From Amycolatopsis coloradensis (GTDB taxonomy: Bacteria; Actinomycetota; Actinomycetes; Mycobacteriales; Pseudonocardiaceae), in contig NZ_CP150484.1 in NCBI RefSeq assembly GCF_037997115.1, positions 6,267,347 through 6,322,810 on the forward strand: a DNA stretch of 55,464 nt. The letters run 5' to 3'. The position numbers were made by a program, and so were the translations under genes. The notes under the pieces were generated by a model, which saw nothing but the letters and a program-made list of their open reading frames with translations, had not been told where the DNA came from and searched no databases. This document shows positions 35,340-42,729 of this stretch, piece by piece; within the stretch, counting starts at the first letter, position 1; each line of letters starts with the position of its first letter.

Positions 35340-35549
35340 ATGGCCGGATTCTGCCCACTCGGCATCTCAGCGGCGGCTTACCTGATCGGCATTCTCGACG
35401 AGATCGAACGAGCGGGCTTCGAACGACACCTTCGGTTTTGCCGGAGCTGCCGCCAGGAAGCCGATGACCTGACGCCGGTCGTCCGGCTGCTCCAGGCCAT
35501 GAAGGCCGACATGACAACGAAGAAGCGCCGGCCTGCCCGGAGCCCTTGA
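35340..35549 (+). CDS. Small zinc-finger (zf-HC2/anti-sigma-like) protein
   Basis: The predicted protein has 69 residues from ATG 35340, with GAGGAGG upstream. It reads MAGFCPLGISAAAYLIGILD, EIERAGFERHLRFCRSCRQE and DDLTPVVRLLQAM. H-x3-C-x2-C (HLRFCRSC) with the preceding Cys forms the zf-HC2 zinc fold of anti-sigma factors, but there is no transmembrane or sigma-binding extension. It may be a free-standing anti-sigma or redox/metal-sensing module. It has its own BlaI-type operator and no neighbouring sigma factor in view. Confidence 0.72.
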   Translation: MAGFCPLGISAAAYLIGILDEIERAGFERHLRFCRSCRQEADDLTPVVRLLQAMKADMTTKKRRPARSP

Positions 35550-35605
35550 CCGTCCAGTCCGTTCACCCTTCCCCGGAACGACGAACGCCACGTCGGCGAT
35601 CTACC

Positions 35606-35622
35606 TACTATAACCCGTAGTA
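35606..35622. promoter_or_regulatory. BlaI-type dyad, site 3
   Basis: TACTA-TAACCCG-TAGTA, a perfect match (outer bases CTACTAT...GTAGTAG). It lies 53 bp before the VanZ-like gene at 35676. Confidence 0.75.
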
Positions 35623-35675
35623 GCGAGGTCGGCGCATGATCCGCCTGGCAACGTGGACGACAGCGAGGAGCGACA

Positions 35676-36245
35676 GTGACGGTCTTCGGCACCCACGTGC
35701 CCATTTCGAGCTGGACGCTGGTCGCGCTGGTAGCCGGCTGCCTGGTCAGCGTGCCACTGGCCAAGCTGCTCGCGGCCCGCACCGGCTGGGGCAGGAACGC
35801 GACGCTGACAACTCTCATACTGCTCGCCGCCGGCCTGGCCATCACCCTGACTCCCGGCGAAGACTCCGGCTTCAGTGAGTTTCACCCTTGCCTGTCCATC
35901 GGTACCGCAGACCCGATCGACGGGCTCCTGCACTCCGGTGGCGGGCTCGGCGGCACTCTGCTGAACGCCCTGCTGCCGCTTCCCCTGACCTGTGCGGCGA
36001 CCCTGGCGACCGAACGCGCGCTGCCGACGTTGCTTTTCGCGTTCCTGCTTCCCGCGCTCATCGAGCCGTTGCAGATGCTGATCCCAGGCCGTTACTGCAG
36101 TCTGTCCGACCAGGCCGCCAACACGGTCGGCGCCGTACTCGGCGTGACGCTCGGCTACCTGCTGCTGCGACGAGCGAGCAGGCATGGATCCGATGACGCC
36201 ACGCCCGAGCAGGCCCACGATCAGGGCCGTGGAGACGCGCGGTAG
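35676..36245 (+). CDS. VanZ-like membrane protein
   Basis: The predicted protein has 189 residues from GTG 35676. Four to five transmembrane helices carry the VanZ pattern, with a GEDSGFSEFHP loop, ALIEPLQMLIPGRYC and SDQAANTVGAVLGVTLGYLL near the end. VanZ proteins modify envelope sensitivity to glycopeptides and antimicrobial agents by an unclear mechanism. It has its own BlaI-type dyad and thus joins the envelope-stress regulon. The end overlaps the 3' end of the converging copZ gene by 25 bp. Confidence 0.82.
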   Translation: MTVFGTHVPISSWTLVALVAGCLVSVPLAKLLAARTGWGRNATLTTLILLAAGLAITLTPGEDSGFSEFHPCLSIGTADPIDGLLHSGGGLGGTLLNALLPLPLTCAATLATERALPTLLFAFLLPALIEPLQMLIPGRYCSLSDQAANTVGAVLGVTLGYLLLRRASRHGSDDATPEQAHDQGRGDAR

Positions 36246-36445
36246 CCCAGTCCCTCGATCGCCTTGACCACATCCTGGACACTGCTTCGGTCCGCGTCCA
36301 GCTCGACGGTGCTGATCCCCTTTTTCACGGTCGTCTGCGTACTCAGCACACCAGGGAGGTCTTCCAGCGCGTCGTCGATGAGCAAGGCGCAGCTACCGCA
36401 GTGCATGCCGTCGACCTGGAAGATGAACTTCTCAGTTGATGCCAT
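36221..36445 (-). CDS. copZ: Copper chaperone, HMA domain (CopZ-like)
   Basis: The predicted protein has 74 residues. A single ferredoxin-like HMA domain has the metal site GMHCGSC and ends in EGLGYRAS. It probably passes copper(I) to a membrane protein. It lies 15 bp downstream of the TauE/SafE-cupredoxin gene on the same strand, so the two are co-transcribed. A second, different CopZ is encoded at 54432. Confidence 0.88.
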   Translation of the reverse strand: MASTEKFIFQVDGMHCGSCALLIDDALEDLPGVLSTQTTVKKGISTVELDADRSSVQDVVKAIEGLGYRASPRP

Positions 36446-36460
36446 GGTGGACTCCTTGAC

Positions 36461-37513
36461 TCAGACGACGGTGATGACGCCGGTGTACATGCCCATGCTG
36501 CAGGCGTAATCCAGCCGCCCGGGCCGCAGGACGCCCAGGTCGATCCGTGTCTCGCCCTTGACGGGCAGGATCTTCTGCTCGTCTCGGATGACGAACGACC
36601 GCACGCAGCCCTGTGCCCCTTCCGACTTGACCACTAGCGTGGTGGGCACCCCGGATTTCGCCTGAACGTTCTCGGGGCTGTAGGAACCGGTGCGCGCGGT
36701 GATCACAACGGTCTGCTTTCCCTCCACTGTGGACGCGGCTGCGGTATCGACGGCCGCGTCCGAGCCGCCGACGGCTTGAGCGATGCGCCTGGCGGACAGT
36801 GGCGATCCGGCGAGTTCCAAACCTCCGTTGAGGGTATAGAAGCCCATCGCCAGCACTACGAGCCCGGTCACGAGGGCCAGCCTTCCTTGCCAGGCGGTCG
36901 CGGCCTTGCGGGCGGCGTAGCCGAGGATCGCGAACAAAGGACCGGTTCCGAGCACGAACACCGCCATCGTCGCCGCGCCGCCGAGTGCGCTGCCCGAGGT
37001 CAGCGCCAGGGCTTCGACCGACAACGTCACTCCGCATGGGATGAGGACGGTGGCCAACCCGAGCAGTGCCGGAGCCAGCGCGGCCTGCGACCGAGCCCGA
37101 TTCCGGACGATCTTCATCCACGAGATCGGCGGTTCGACGACCACCCGGCGGAATCCAGGCACGCCGAGCTGCGCCAGCCCGAAGACGATGATCAAAAGGC
37201 CTGCGCCGATCTGGAGCCAGGTGCGGGCGCCGACGGACAGTTCGACGGCGCCGCCGACGGCTCCCAGCAGCGCACCGAGCAGCGTGTGCGAGACCAGCTT
37301 GCCGACGAGGAACCCGCCGACCGGCGCGAGGTCATCACCGAGCTGGTTACGCGAGCCGCGTCGCGTTCGTCCTTCGGCCTGGGCTGGAGCGGACAGTGAA
37401 GCGGTCGCGGCCTTTTGACGGGTGATCAACCCGGTCAACAGTCCACCTTGGACCGCGGCACAGGACACGCCGCCGGCGAACAGGCCGGTAACCAGTACAG
37501 CAGCAAGATTCAT
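36461..37513 (-). CDS. SafE/TauE-like transporter fused to a cupredoxin-like domain
   Basis: The predicted protein has 350 residues, with AGGAGG ahead of ATG 37513. Six to eight transmembrane helices begin with GLFAGGVSCAAVQGGLLTGL, whose Cys is conserved in the metal-linked DsbD/TauE-like group. IPCGVTLSVEAL holds a second membrane Cys. The last about 90 residues form an extracellular cupredoxin-like domain (QGCVRSFVIRDEQKILPV, LDYACSMGMYTGVITV) with C-x3-M at the end. Paired with copZ, it probably exports or sequesters copper across the membrane. A His ligand of classical cupredoxins is not obvious, so metal ligation is likely Cys/Met-based. Confidence 0.82.
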   Translation of the reverse strand: MNLAAVLVTGLFAGGVSCAAVQGGLLTGLITRQKAATASLSAPAQAEGRTRRGSRNQLGDDLAPVGGFLVGKLVSHTLLGALLGAVGGAVELSVGARTWLQIGAGLLIIVFGLAQLGVPGFRRVVVEPPISWMKIVRNRARSQAALAPALLGLATVLIPCGVTLSVEALALTSGSALGGAATMAVFVLGTGPLFAILGYAARKAATAWQGRLALVTGLVVLAMGFYTLNGGLELAGSPLSARRIAQAVGGSDAAVDTAAASTVEGKQTVVITARTGSYSPENVQAKSGVPTTLVVKSEGAQGCVRSFVIRDEQKILPVKGETRIDLGVLRPGRLDYACSMGMYTGVITVV

Positions 37514-37612
37514 GCGAAGAGCCTCCTGCGAGGAAGTAGAGAGGAGTCGACGAGCGCATGCCCGGCACAGCGACCGAAGCGATCGACCGGCCGTGGTGCG
37601 GGCAGACTCCTT

Positions 37613-38038
37613 CTACGTCCGCAGGAGGCAGAGTTCCTCGAGTCGTGGAGCACGAGACCAGACAGCGTAACGCGCTACCACGCGCACTCGCCTAAAGGTC
37701 GCCACCAGGCCTCGTAGTCGCGAAGGTGGCAAGGTCGTGACAGCCGCGACGACCGCGAAGAGGAAGGCCAGGCAGGTCGCCAAAGTCCCACCCGAACCGT
37801 CGTGACCAGGCAAACCGCCATCGACGGAGGTCATCGTTTCCGGCGCGCAGTAGGCGGCACCGGGCTCGGGAGCGATATGCGTCTCCGCAGAGGCCATGCC
37901 GTGTGCCATCGGCATCGCCATGCCTTCAGTGCATTGCAGACCGGCGGCGAACGCCAAGCCGACGAAGACGGCCAGCACGGCGACAAGCTGTGCGAGCCGT
38001 CCTCGCACGGCCGTCGTCCGGCGGGCTGTCCGCGTCAC
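37613..38038 (-). CDS. DUF6153-like small membrane/exported protein with LC-x-x-R tail
   Basis: From GTG 38038 the product has 142 residues. The frame is open to 38170, but that extension has poor third-base GC bias and no ribosome-binding site. A signal-like helix (LAQLVAVLAVFVGLAFAAG) is followed by a Met/His-rich loop (CTEGMAMPMAHGM, ETHIAPEPGAAYC), a second helix (LATCLAFLFAVVAAVTTLP) and the C-terminus RLEELCLLRT. That ending is shared with the proteins at 39406 and 42259. The family is usually found in copper loci. It lies 99 bp upstream of the TauE/SafE gene and may be co-transcribed with it. Confidence 0.65.
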   Translation of the reverse strand: MTRTARRTTAVRGRLAQLVAVLAVFVGLAFAAGLQCTEGMAMPMAHGMASAETHIAPEPGAAYCAPETMTSVDGGLPGHDGSGGTLATCLAFLFAVVAAVTTLPPSRLRGLVATFRRVRVVARYAVWSRAPRLEELCLLRT

Positions 38039-38185
38039 GACGGCGATGATACGGAGCCCGGACGTCAATTCCCCGTTCGGCTCCGCAAGCGCTCCGCTTA
38101 CATCGGGCATTTCGTCTCTGACCGTAGACAGAGCGTCTCCAGAAAGGCCAGCGTCTGCGCTCGAATCCATCGAAGGGACGCCGCC

Positions 38186-38353
38186 GTGACCACACCACCC
38201 GACCGTCCGGACAGCTCAGCCGACACCGAACCCGCGGATCGGCCGGAGCCGAGGCCTCGCTGGGTACTCACAGTCGCGGCGGTCGCGATCACACTGCTCG
38301 TCATCTGCGTGGTCCCACACTTGGCCGGCGTGAACATCGGCGGGAACCGATGA
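38186..38353 (+). CDS. Small single-pass membrane protein
   Basis: The predicted protein has 55 residues from GTG 38186, after GAAGGGA. A Pro/Asp-rich, Arg-flanked head (TTPPDRPDSSADTEPAD) precedes one hydrophobic helix (WVLTVAAVAITLLVICVVP) and a short external tail. It overlaps the next (broken) gene by four bases. No family; it could be a small subunit of the adjacent membrane system or a remnant. Confidence 0.45.
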   Translation: MTTPPDRPDSSADTEPADRPEPRPRWVLTVAAVAITLLVICVVPHLAGVNIGGNR

Positions 38354-38480
38354 ATCCGCGACCGCGCAAGCTGTCGCTCAGCGTCCACATCGCGACGTCG
38401 CTCGGCCGGCTCGGCGCCGTGGCGGCGTTTCTGGCGCTCGCCATCGTCGGCCTGACCACTGAAGACATCCGGTCCGCACG
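38350..38480 (+). pseudogene. N-terminal fragment of a DUF2269-like membrane protein
   Basis: ATG 38350 opens MNPRPRKLSLSVHIATSLG, RLGAVAAFLALAIVGLTT, the usual opening of a small actinobacterial four-helix membrane protein family (RKLxLxxHVxxSVGWLGAVAAFLALA). After about 43 residues the sequence runs directly into TetR-like sequence. The rest of the membrane protein gene has been lost at this junction. Confidence 0.5.
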
Positions 38481-38919
38481 CGCGGCGTCGGCCGCGCGAC
38501 GCTGTACAAGTACTTCTCGGACGTCGAGGCGATCCTGATCGCCTGGCACCAGCGCCAGATCGCTCGCCACTCGAACCTGCTCACCGCGGCGAAAGATCGC
38601 GCCACCGACCGCTGGACCGGCTCACCGCCGCACTCGAGGCCTACGCCCTGATCTCTCTCATGTACACCACGGCACGGAACTGGTGGCCTTGCTCCACCGG
38701 GGCGAGCACGTCGAACACGCCAGAGAGCATCTCAAGGGTTTCGTCGAGACACCGATCGCCGACGGCGCACGATCCGGCGATCTCCGCGAGGACGTTCCGC
38801 CCGCCGAGCTCGCCACGTTCTGCCTGCACGCGCTCACCGCGGCCGACCGGATGCGGTCGAAGGCGGCCGTCCGGCGCCTTGTCCAGGTCACCCTGACCGG
38901 GCTGCTTCGCCGCCTCTGA
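38481..38919 (+). pseudogene. TetR family regulator remnant
   Basis: The sequence enters inside the recognition helix (GVGRATLYKYFSDVEAILIA, WHQRQIARH), lacks the first two helices and changes frame twice: SNLLTAAKDRATD, then LDRLTAALEAYALIS, then HHGTELVALLHRGEHVEHAR and GDLREDVPPAELATFCLHAL to RRLVQVTLTGLLRRL. It is 5'-truncated and frameshifted, so not functional. The intact ancestor may once have repressed the neighbouring membrane genes. Confidence 0.65.
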
Positions 38920-38980
38920 GCAACGAGGCAGCACAACAGAGTCGTCCCGCCACGACAATGGTGAAGACTTGCCACACAAC

Positions 38981-38997
38981 TACTATTGCACTTAGTA
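38981..38997. promoter_or_regulatory. BlaI-type dyad, site 4
   Basis: TACTA-TTGCACT-TAGTA, a perfect match. The right half contains a plausible -10 element, TAGTAT (38993-38998), 18 bp after a TTGCCA -35-like hexamer (38969-38974). Transcription to the right would start at about 39004, directly before the structured RNA candidate and not before any open reading frame. Confidence 0.72.
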
Positions 38998-39003
38998 TCA
39001 GCG

Positions 39004-39112
39004 AGGCCAGGGCGCTCTCGTAGCGCTCCGCGCCGCCCGCGTCGACCCCTCCCCCTTTGGCGACGCGCGCAGGCGGGTGCGAGGTCCCACGTGACTCCGC
39101 ACCCGCCTTTTT
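39004..39112 (+). ncRNA. Candidate small RNA with C-rich loop, BlaI-type controlled
   Basis: Between the dyad at 38981 and a strong terminator lies about 109 nt with no ATG-led frame and no Shine-Dalgarno site. It can fold into three hairpins. A short one is GCGCT/AGCGC (39012-39026). A 7-bp stem (39038-39044 with 39061-39067) presents a 16-nt loop containing CCCCTCCCCC (39046-39055). The third is the terminator stem at 39071-39108. Actinobacterial 6C RNAs also use C-rich loops to reach G-rich targets such as ribosome-binding sites. This one differs because only one loop is C-rich. Promoter, structure and terminator are seen in sequence; existence of the RNA is inference. Confidence 0.5.
39071..39112 (+). 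terminator. Intrinsic terminator
   Basis: AGGCGGGTGCG (39071-39081) pairs perfectly with CGCACCCGCCT (39098-39108) around a 16-nt loop, followed by a T-run (39108-39112). It is the clearest Rho-independent terminator in the window. Together with the dyad at 38981 it delimits a short transcript. Confidence 0.85.
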
Positions 39113-39250
39113 CGCACCGTCGACGCGATATATTCAATCCGATTAATCCCAAAAGGCAACACCCCGCCGTCGGCCCACTCGTCGACATTCCCGCATCCCG
39201 GGACACGACAGATCACTCGATCACACTGCGTTCAAATAGAGTTCACTCTC

Positions 39251-39267
39251 AACTACCACGGGTAGTA
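39251..39267. promoter_or_regulatory. BlaI-type dyad, site 5
   Basis: AACTA-CCACGGG-TAGTA, one mismatch (outer bases CAACTAC...GTAGTAG, which improve the symmetry). It lies about 140 bp before the His-rich protein gene at 39406, head of the lpqS-like/cysK2/MFS/DUF6153/DUF305 transcript. Confidence 0.65.
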
Positions 39268-39405
39268 GCCAGGCAGGAAATCGGGTGATTTCTTCGCCAG
39301 TAGCAGAACTAATACGATTGAAGGTGGCAGGCGTCGGATCTTTGCTGATACGGTCCGATAACTGTGAGGGGCTATCCGACTACGCCACGTCGCAGAGTGA
39401 GGCCA

Positions 39406-39762
39406 ATGCTGTGGCTCGCCACTCTGCTCTTTTGGCTTTTTTCGCTGCAGCTGGGCCAATGTTTCCCGCAAGCACACGCCCACGCGGACGAGCATGTCGC
39501 CATCAGCGCCACCACGCACGCCCCACTGACCCACGACTGCGAGCCCGAGCACCACGCACACCAGCAACACACGACCACGGACGCCATTCATCGCGGTACG
39601 CGAGGAACGACGGACACGACGTGGTCGGCGATTCCCCACGAGAATACGTTTACCGGATTATTCCGCTCACCGGTTCATTCCCCCGGCTATGGGAGCCCAG
39701 GACGGGATCCGCGCATAACCGGACGTGCTTTGCTCATCGAGATCTGTGTCACGCGAACGTGA
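39406..39762 (+). CDS. LpqS-like His-rich exported protein with IC-x-x-R tail
   Basis: The predicted protein has 118 residues from ATG 39406 (GTG 39364 possible). A hydrophobic N-terminus (MLWLATLLFWLFSLQLGQC) acts as a signal or anchor, followed by a His-rich segment (AHAHADEHV, CEPEHHAHQQHTT) and the C-terminus ALLIEICVTRT. Position immediately before cysK2- and Rv0849-like genes matches M. tuberculosis LpqS (Rv0847), a copper-induced protein which, from memory, also ends in a Cys-containing basic tail. Sequence identity is low, so orthology rests on position and architecture. Confidence 0.58.
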   Translation: MLWLATLLFWLFSLQLGQCFPQAHAHADEHVAISATTHAPLTHDCEPEHHAHQQHTTTDAIHRGTRGTTDTTWSAIPHENTFTGLFRSPVHSPGYGSPGRDPRITGRALLIEICVTRT

Positions 39763-39837
39763 TCGGACCGAACGACCCAGCCGGCCCCGTTCCGTTCGAC
39801 CGTCGCGCTTCGCGACGATTCACTGAAAGAGATCTCG

Positions 39838-40956
39838 ATGAGGACACCCTTGTCCGCCAACGGCTCGACCGTGTCCGGGAACACCCTCCCGGGCCAAAGG
39901 ACCATCACGCGCGGCCGTAATCCGGCAAGTGCGGTCGGCAACACCCCGGTGCTGTGGATCGATGGGCCGGACGCGGCGCCGGGCCGCGGCTTCTGGGCGA
40001 AGCTCGAAGGATTCAATCCCGGTGGCATGAAAGACCGCCCGGCCTTGCACATGATTTCCCGGGCACGGGAGCGGGGCGACCTGGCTCCGGGCGCGAGGAT
40101 CGTGGAATCGACCAGCGGCACGCTGGGACTCGGCCTCGCGCTCGCCGGAATCGTCTACGGCCACCCGGTCACCGTGGTCACCGATCCAGGCCTCGAACCG
40201 ATCGTGCACCGGATGCTGGCCGCGCACGGAGCCCGTGTCGAGCTCGTCACCGCACCGCACCCGACCGGCGGCTGGCAGCAGGCCCGCCGGGACCGCGTGC
40301 AGAAGCTCCTCGACGAAGAACCCGGCGCGTACTGCCCCGACCAGTACAACAACCCGGACAACGTGGACGCCTACAAGCCACTCGCGCTGGAGCTGGTGGA
40401 CCAGCTCGACCGCGTCGACGTCCTGGTGTGCTCGGTAGGCACCGGCGGCCATTCGGCCGGGGTGTCTCGGGTTCTGCGCGAGCACTACCCGGAGATGAAG
40501 GTCGTCGGCGTCGACACCATCGGTTCCACGATCTTCGGCCAGCCGGCGCGCCCTCGGTTGATGCGCGGACTCGGATCGAGCATCTATCCGCGCAATGTGG
40601 ACTACGGCGGTTTCGACGAGGTCCATTGGGTCGCCCCGGCCGAAGCGGTGTGGACCTGCCGTCTGCTCGCCGCGTCCCACCACGCGACAGGCGGGTGGAG
40701 CGTCGGAGCGGTCGCACTCGTTGCTGGTTGGCTCGCGAGGACCGAAGCTGCCGACACACGGATCGTCACGATCTTCCCCGACGGCCCCCACCGCTACTTC
40801 GACACGGTTTACAACGACGACTACTGCGCGGCGAACGGCTTGCTCGGACAGATCCCCGCGGACGAGCCCGACGTCGTCGTCAATCCCGTCGACCGGGTCG
40901 TCGAGCGGTGGACACGCTGCGCGCACGTCATCGACCCGTCCGAGGTGCGGGCGTGA
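39838..40956 (+). CDS. cysK2: CysK2-like PLP-dependent S-sulfocysteine/cysteine synthase
   Basis: The predicted protein has 372 residues. It is a fold-type II PLP enzyme with Schiff-base lysine K65 in GFNPGGMKDRPAL, the phosphate-side loop ESTSGTLGLGLALAG and the glycine loop VCSVGTGGHSAGVSR. Its long N-terminus and C-terminal extension match M. tuberculosis CysK2 (Rv0848), reported to make S-sulfocysteine from O-phosphoserine and thiosulfate. The order LpqS-like, CysK2-like, MFS is the same as Rv0847-Rv0849. It overlaps the MFS gene by four bases. The product could be a thiol or sulfur donor used under copper or redox stress. Confidence 0.82.
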   Translation: MRTPLSANGSTVSGNTLPGQRTITRGRNPASAVGNTPVLWIDGPDAAPGRGFWAKLEGFNPGGMKDRPALHMISRARERGDLAPGARIVESTSGTLGLGLALAGIVYGHPVTVVTDPGLEPIVHRMLAAHGARVELVTAPHPTGGWQQARRDRVQKLLDEEPGAYCPDQYNNPDNVDAYKPLALELVDQLDRVDVLVCSVGTGGHSAGVSRVLREHYPEMKVVGVDTIGSTIFGQPARPRLMRGLGSSIYPRNVDYGGFDEVHWVAPAEAVWTCRLLAASHHATGGWSVGAVALVAGWLARTEAADTRIVTIFPDGPHRYFDTVYNDDYCAANGLLGQIPADEPDVVVNPVDRVVERWTRCAHVIDPSEVRA

Positions 40957-42209
40957 AGGATCTGGTCGTCAAGTTCAGGTCGTTCGACCGGCCGTCCCAG
41001 CTGTTGATGCTGAACCAGTTCACCATCAACCTGGGCTTCTACATGCTGATGCCCTACCTCGCGGGGCACCTGTCGGCGGATCTGGCGCTGGCGGGCTGGG
41101 CCGTGGGGCTCATCCTGGGCGTGCGGAACTTCTCCCAGCAGGGCATGTTCCTGATCGGTGGCACGCTGGCCGACAGGCTCGGCTACAAGCCGCTGATCGT
41201 CGCCGGATGCGCGCTGCGGACAGGTGGTTTCGCATTGCTCGGCCTGGTCGATTCGGTTCCGGCGCTGATCGTCGCCTCGGCGGCCACCGGGTTCGCGGGC
41301 GCGTTGTTCAATCCCGCGGTGCGGGCCTACCTCGCCGAAGACGCCGGTGAGGAGCGGCGGGTCGAGGCGTTCGCGTTGTTCAACGTGTTCTACCAGGCGG
41401 GCATCCTGCTGGGCCCGGTCGTCGGGCTGGTCCTGACGAGTTTCGCCTTCCAAGTGACCTGCCTCGTCGCGGCCGCGGTGTTCGCGGTCCTGACCGTTCT
41501 GCAGATTCGGTCCCTGCCGCCTCGTTCGCGTGCCAAGGGTGACCCGGCCGCGCGGACTTCGATCCGGCAGGACTGGGCGACCGCGTTCGGCAACCGGTCG
41601 TTCGTGCTGTTCTCGCTCGCGATGATCGGCTCGTACGTCCTGTCGTTCCAGGTCTATCTCGCACTTCCTCTCGAGGCTCGCCGGATCGGTGGCCCAGGAG
41701 TGGCGGGAACAACACTGGTGGCGCTGTTGTTCGCGGTGTCGGGAGGGCTGGCGATCGCCGGGCAGTTGCGGATCACCGCGTGGTGCAGGCGGCGGTGGGG
41801 ATCCGGCAAGTGCCTCGCCGTCGGTCTCCTGCTCATGGGGACGGCGTTTCTCCCGCCCATGCTCACCGCGGGCGCGACGGCCGGTCCGGCGACGTTGAGC
41901 TGGGCATCGCTGATTCTCTCGGCCGCCCTGCTCGCGCTCGGGACCATCGTGGTCTTCCCGTTCGAAATGGACACGATCGTCGCCCTCTCCGGTGGCAAAC
42001 TGGTCGCGACCCACTATGGGCTGTACAACACCGTGGTCGGCGTGGGCATCCTCCTCGGCAACCTGCTCACCGGCACCGCCTTGGACATCGCGAGAAATGC
42101 CGGTGTACCAGCGGCACCATGGGCTGTCCTCGCCGTCATCGGAGCCGGTTGCGCCTGGTGCCTGCGCGCACTCGACAGGGCCGAACGCCTCATCCCGGTG
42201 GCGGCGTGA
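40953..42209 (+). CDS. MFS transporter, Rv0849-like
   Basis: The predicted protein has 418 residues from GTG 40953, which overlaps the cysK2 stop. Twelve hydrophobic segments are present. The MFS motif A-like loop is GGTLADRLGYKPLIVAG after helix 2, and motif-C-like glycine-rich helix 5 is YQAGILLGPVVGLVL. It occupies the position of Rv0849 next to cysK2, suggesting export of a cysteine-related or metal-ligand molecule made by the synthase. That is inference; the substrate is unknown. Confidence 0.86.
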   Translation: MKDLVVKFRSFDRPSQLLMLNQFTINLGFYMLMPYLAGHLSADLALAGWAVGLILGVRNFSQQGMFLIGGTLADRLGYKPLIVAGCALRTGGFALLGLVDSVPALIVASAATGFAGALFNPAVRAYLAEDAGEERRVEAFALFNVFYQAGILLGPVVGLVLTSFAFQVTCLVAAAVFAVLTVLQIRSLPPRSRAKGDPAARTSIRQDWATAFGNRSFVLFSLAMIGSYVLSFQVYLALPLEARRIGGPGVAGTTLVALLFAVSGGLAIAGQLRITAWCRRRWGSGKCLAVGLLLMGTAFLPPMLTAGATAGPATLSWASLILSAALLALGTIVVFPFEMDTIVALSGGKLVATHYGLYNTVVGVGILLGNLLTGTALDIARNAGVPAAPWAVLAVIGAGCAWCLRALDRAERLIPVAA

Positions 42210-42258
42210 AAGCCGTGACCCTGCCTCATCCGCCGATGCAGATAGGTAGCCTTGGGTC

Positions 42259-42669
42259 ATGACGGCGAGCGCGCTCAGCAGAACCCAGCGGGTCTTCCTG
42301 CTGGGTGTGCTCGCCTTTTGCCTCGTGGCGATGCACCATCTCACGACGTCGACCGGTATGCCGGAGATGTCTTCGGCGGCGCAGGTAACCAGCGTCGGGC
42401 ACGGTGAAGGAGCCGCGGCCACCGAGCAGGATGGCGGCCATCCCACCTCCCCGCATGACGACCACGGCTTTCTGCACCTGTGCCTCGCCGTACTCGGTGC
42501 GGTCGGTGCCCTGATCGCCGGGCTGGGACTGCTTCTCCGGTTACGCCGGGCCCACCCGGTGTACAGGGCGGCCGAACCGGCGGGCCCCCGCGCCCCGCCG
42601 CCACCGTCCAGACCTCCGGGCCGGGCCGGCAGGCCGATTTTGAACTCCTTGTGCGTATTGCGCGTGTGA
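42259..42669 (+). CDS. DUF6153 family small membrane protein with LC-x-x-R tail
   Basis: The predicted protein has 136 residues. The N-terminal helix (RVFLLGVLAFCLVAMHHL) is followed by a Met/His/acidic region (MPEMSSAAQ, GGHPTSPHDDHG), a second helix (LCLAVLGAVGALIAGLGLLL), a Pro/Arg-rich tail and the terminus ILNSLCVLRV. It lies 49 bp after the MFS gene and before the DUF305 gene. DUF6153 proteins are typical of actinobacterial copper loci; their role is unknown. Confidence 0.75.
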   Translation: MTASALSRTQRVFLLGVLAFCLVAMHHLTTSTGMPEMSSAAQVTSVGHGEGAAATEQDGGHPTSPHDDHGFLHLCLAVLGAVGALIAGLGLLLRLRRAHPVYRAAEPAGPRAPPPPSRPPGRAGRPILNSLCVLRV

Positions 42670-42695
42670 TGGACGGGTTTCCTCGTCGATCACAC
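42664..42695 (+). terminator. Hairpin between DUF6153 and DUF305 genes
   Basis: GTGTGAT (42664-42670) pairs with ATCACAC (42689-42695) and, after one G/G mismatch, GACG (42672-42675) pairs with CGTC (42684-42687). The stem starts at the stop codon of the DUF6153 gene. No long T-run follows, so it may attenuate rather than end transcription into the DUF305 gene. Confidence 0.4.
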
Positions 42696-42729
42696 TCATT
42701 TCAGCAAGACAAACAAGGATGTATTCACC

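Noticed and set aside
40821..42446. 541-codon open frame on the minus strand
   Set aside because: Antisense to the MFS gene; Gly/Arg/Gln-rich shadow without motifs.
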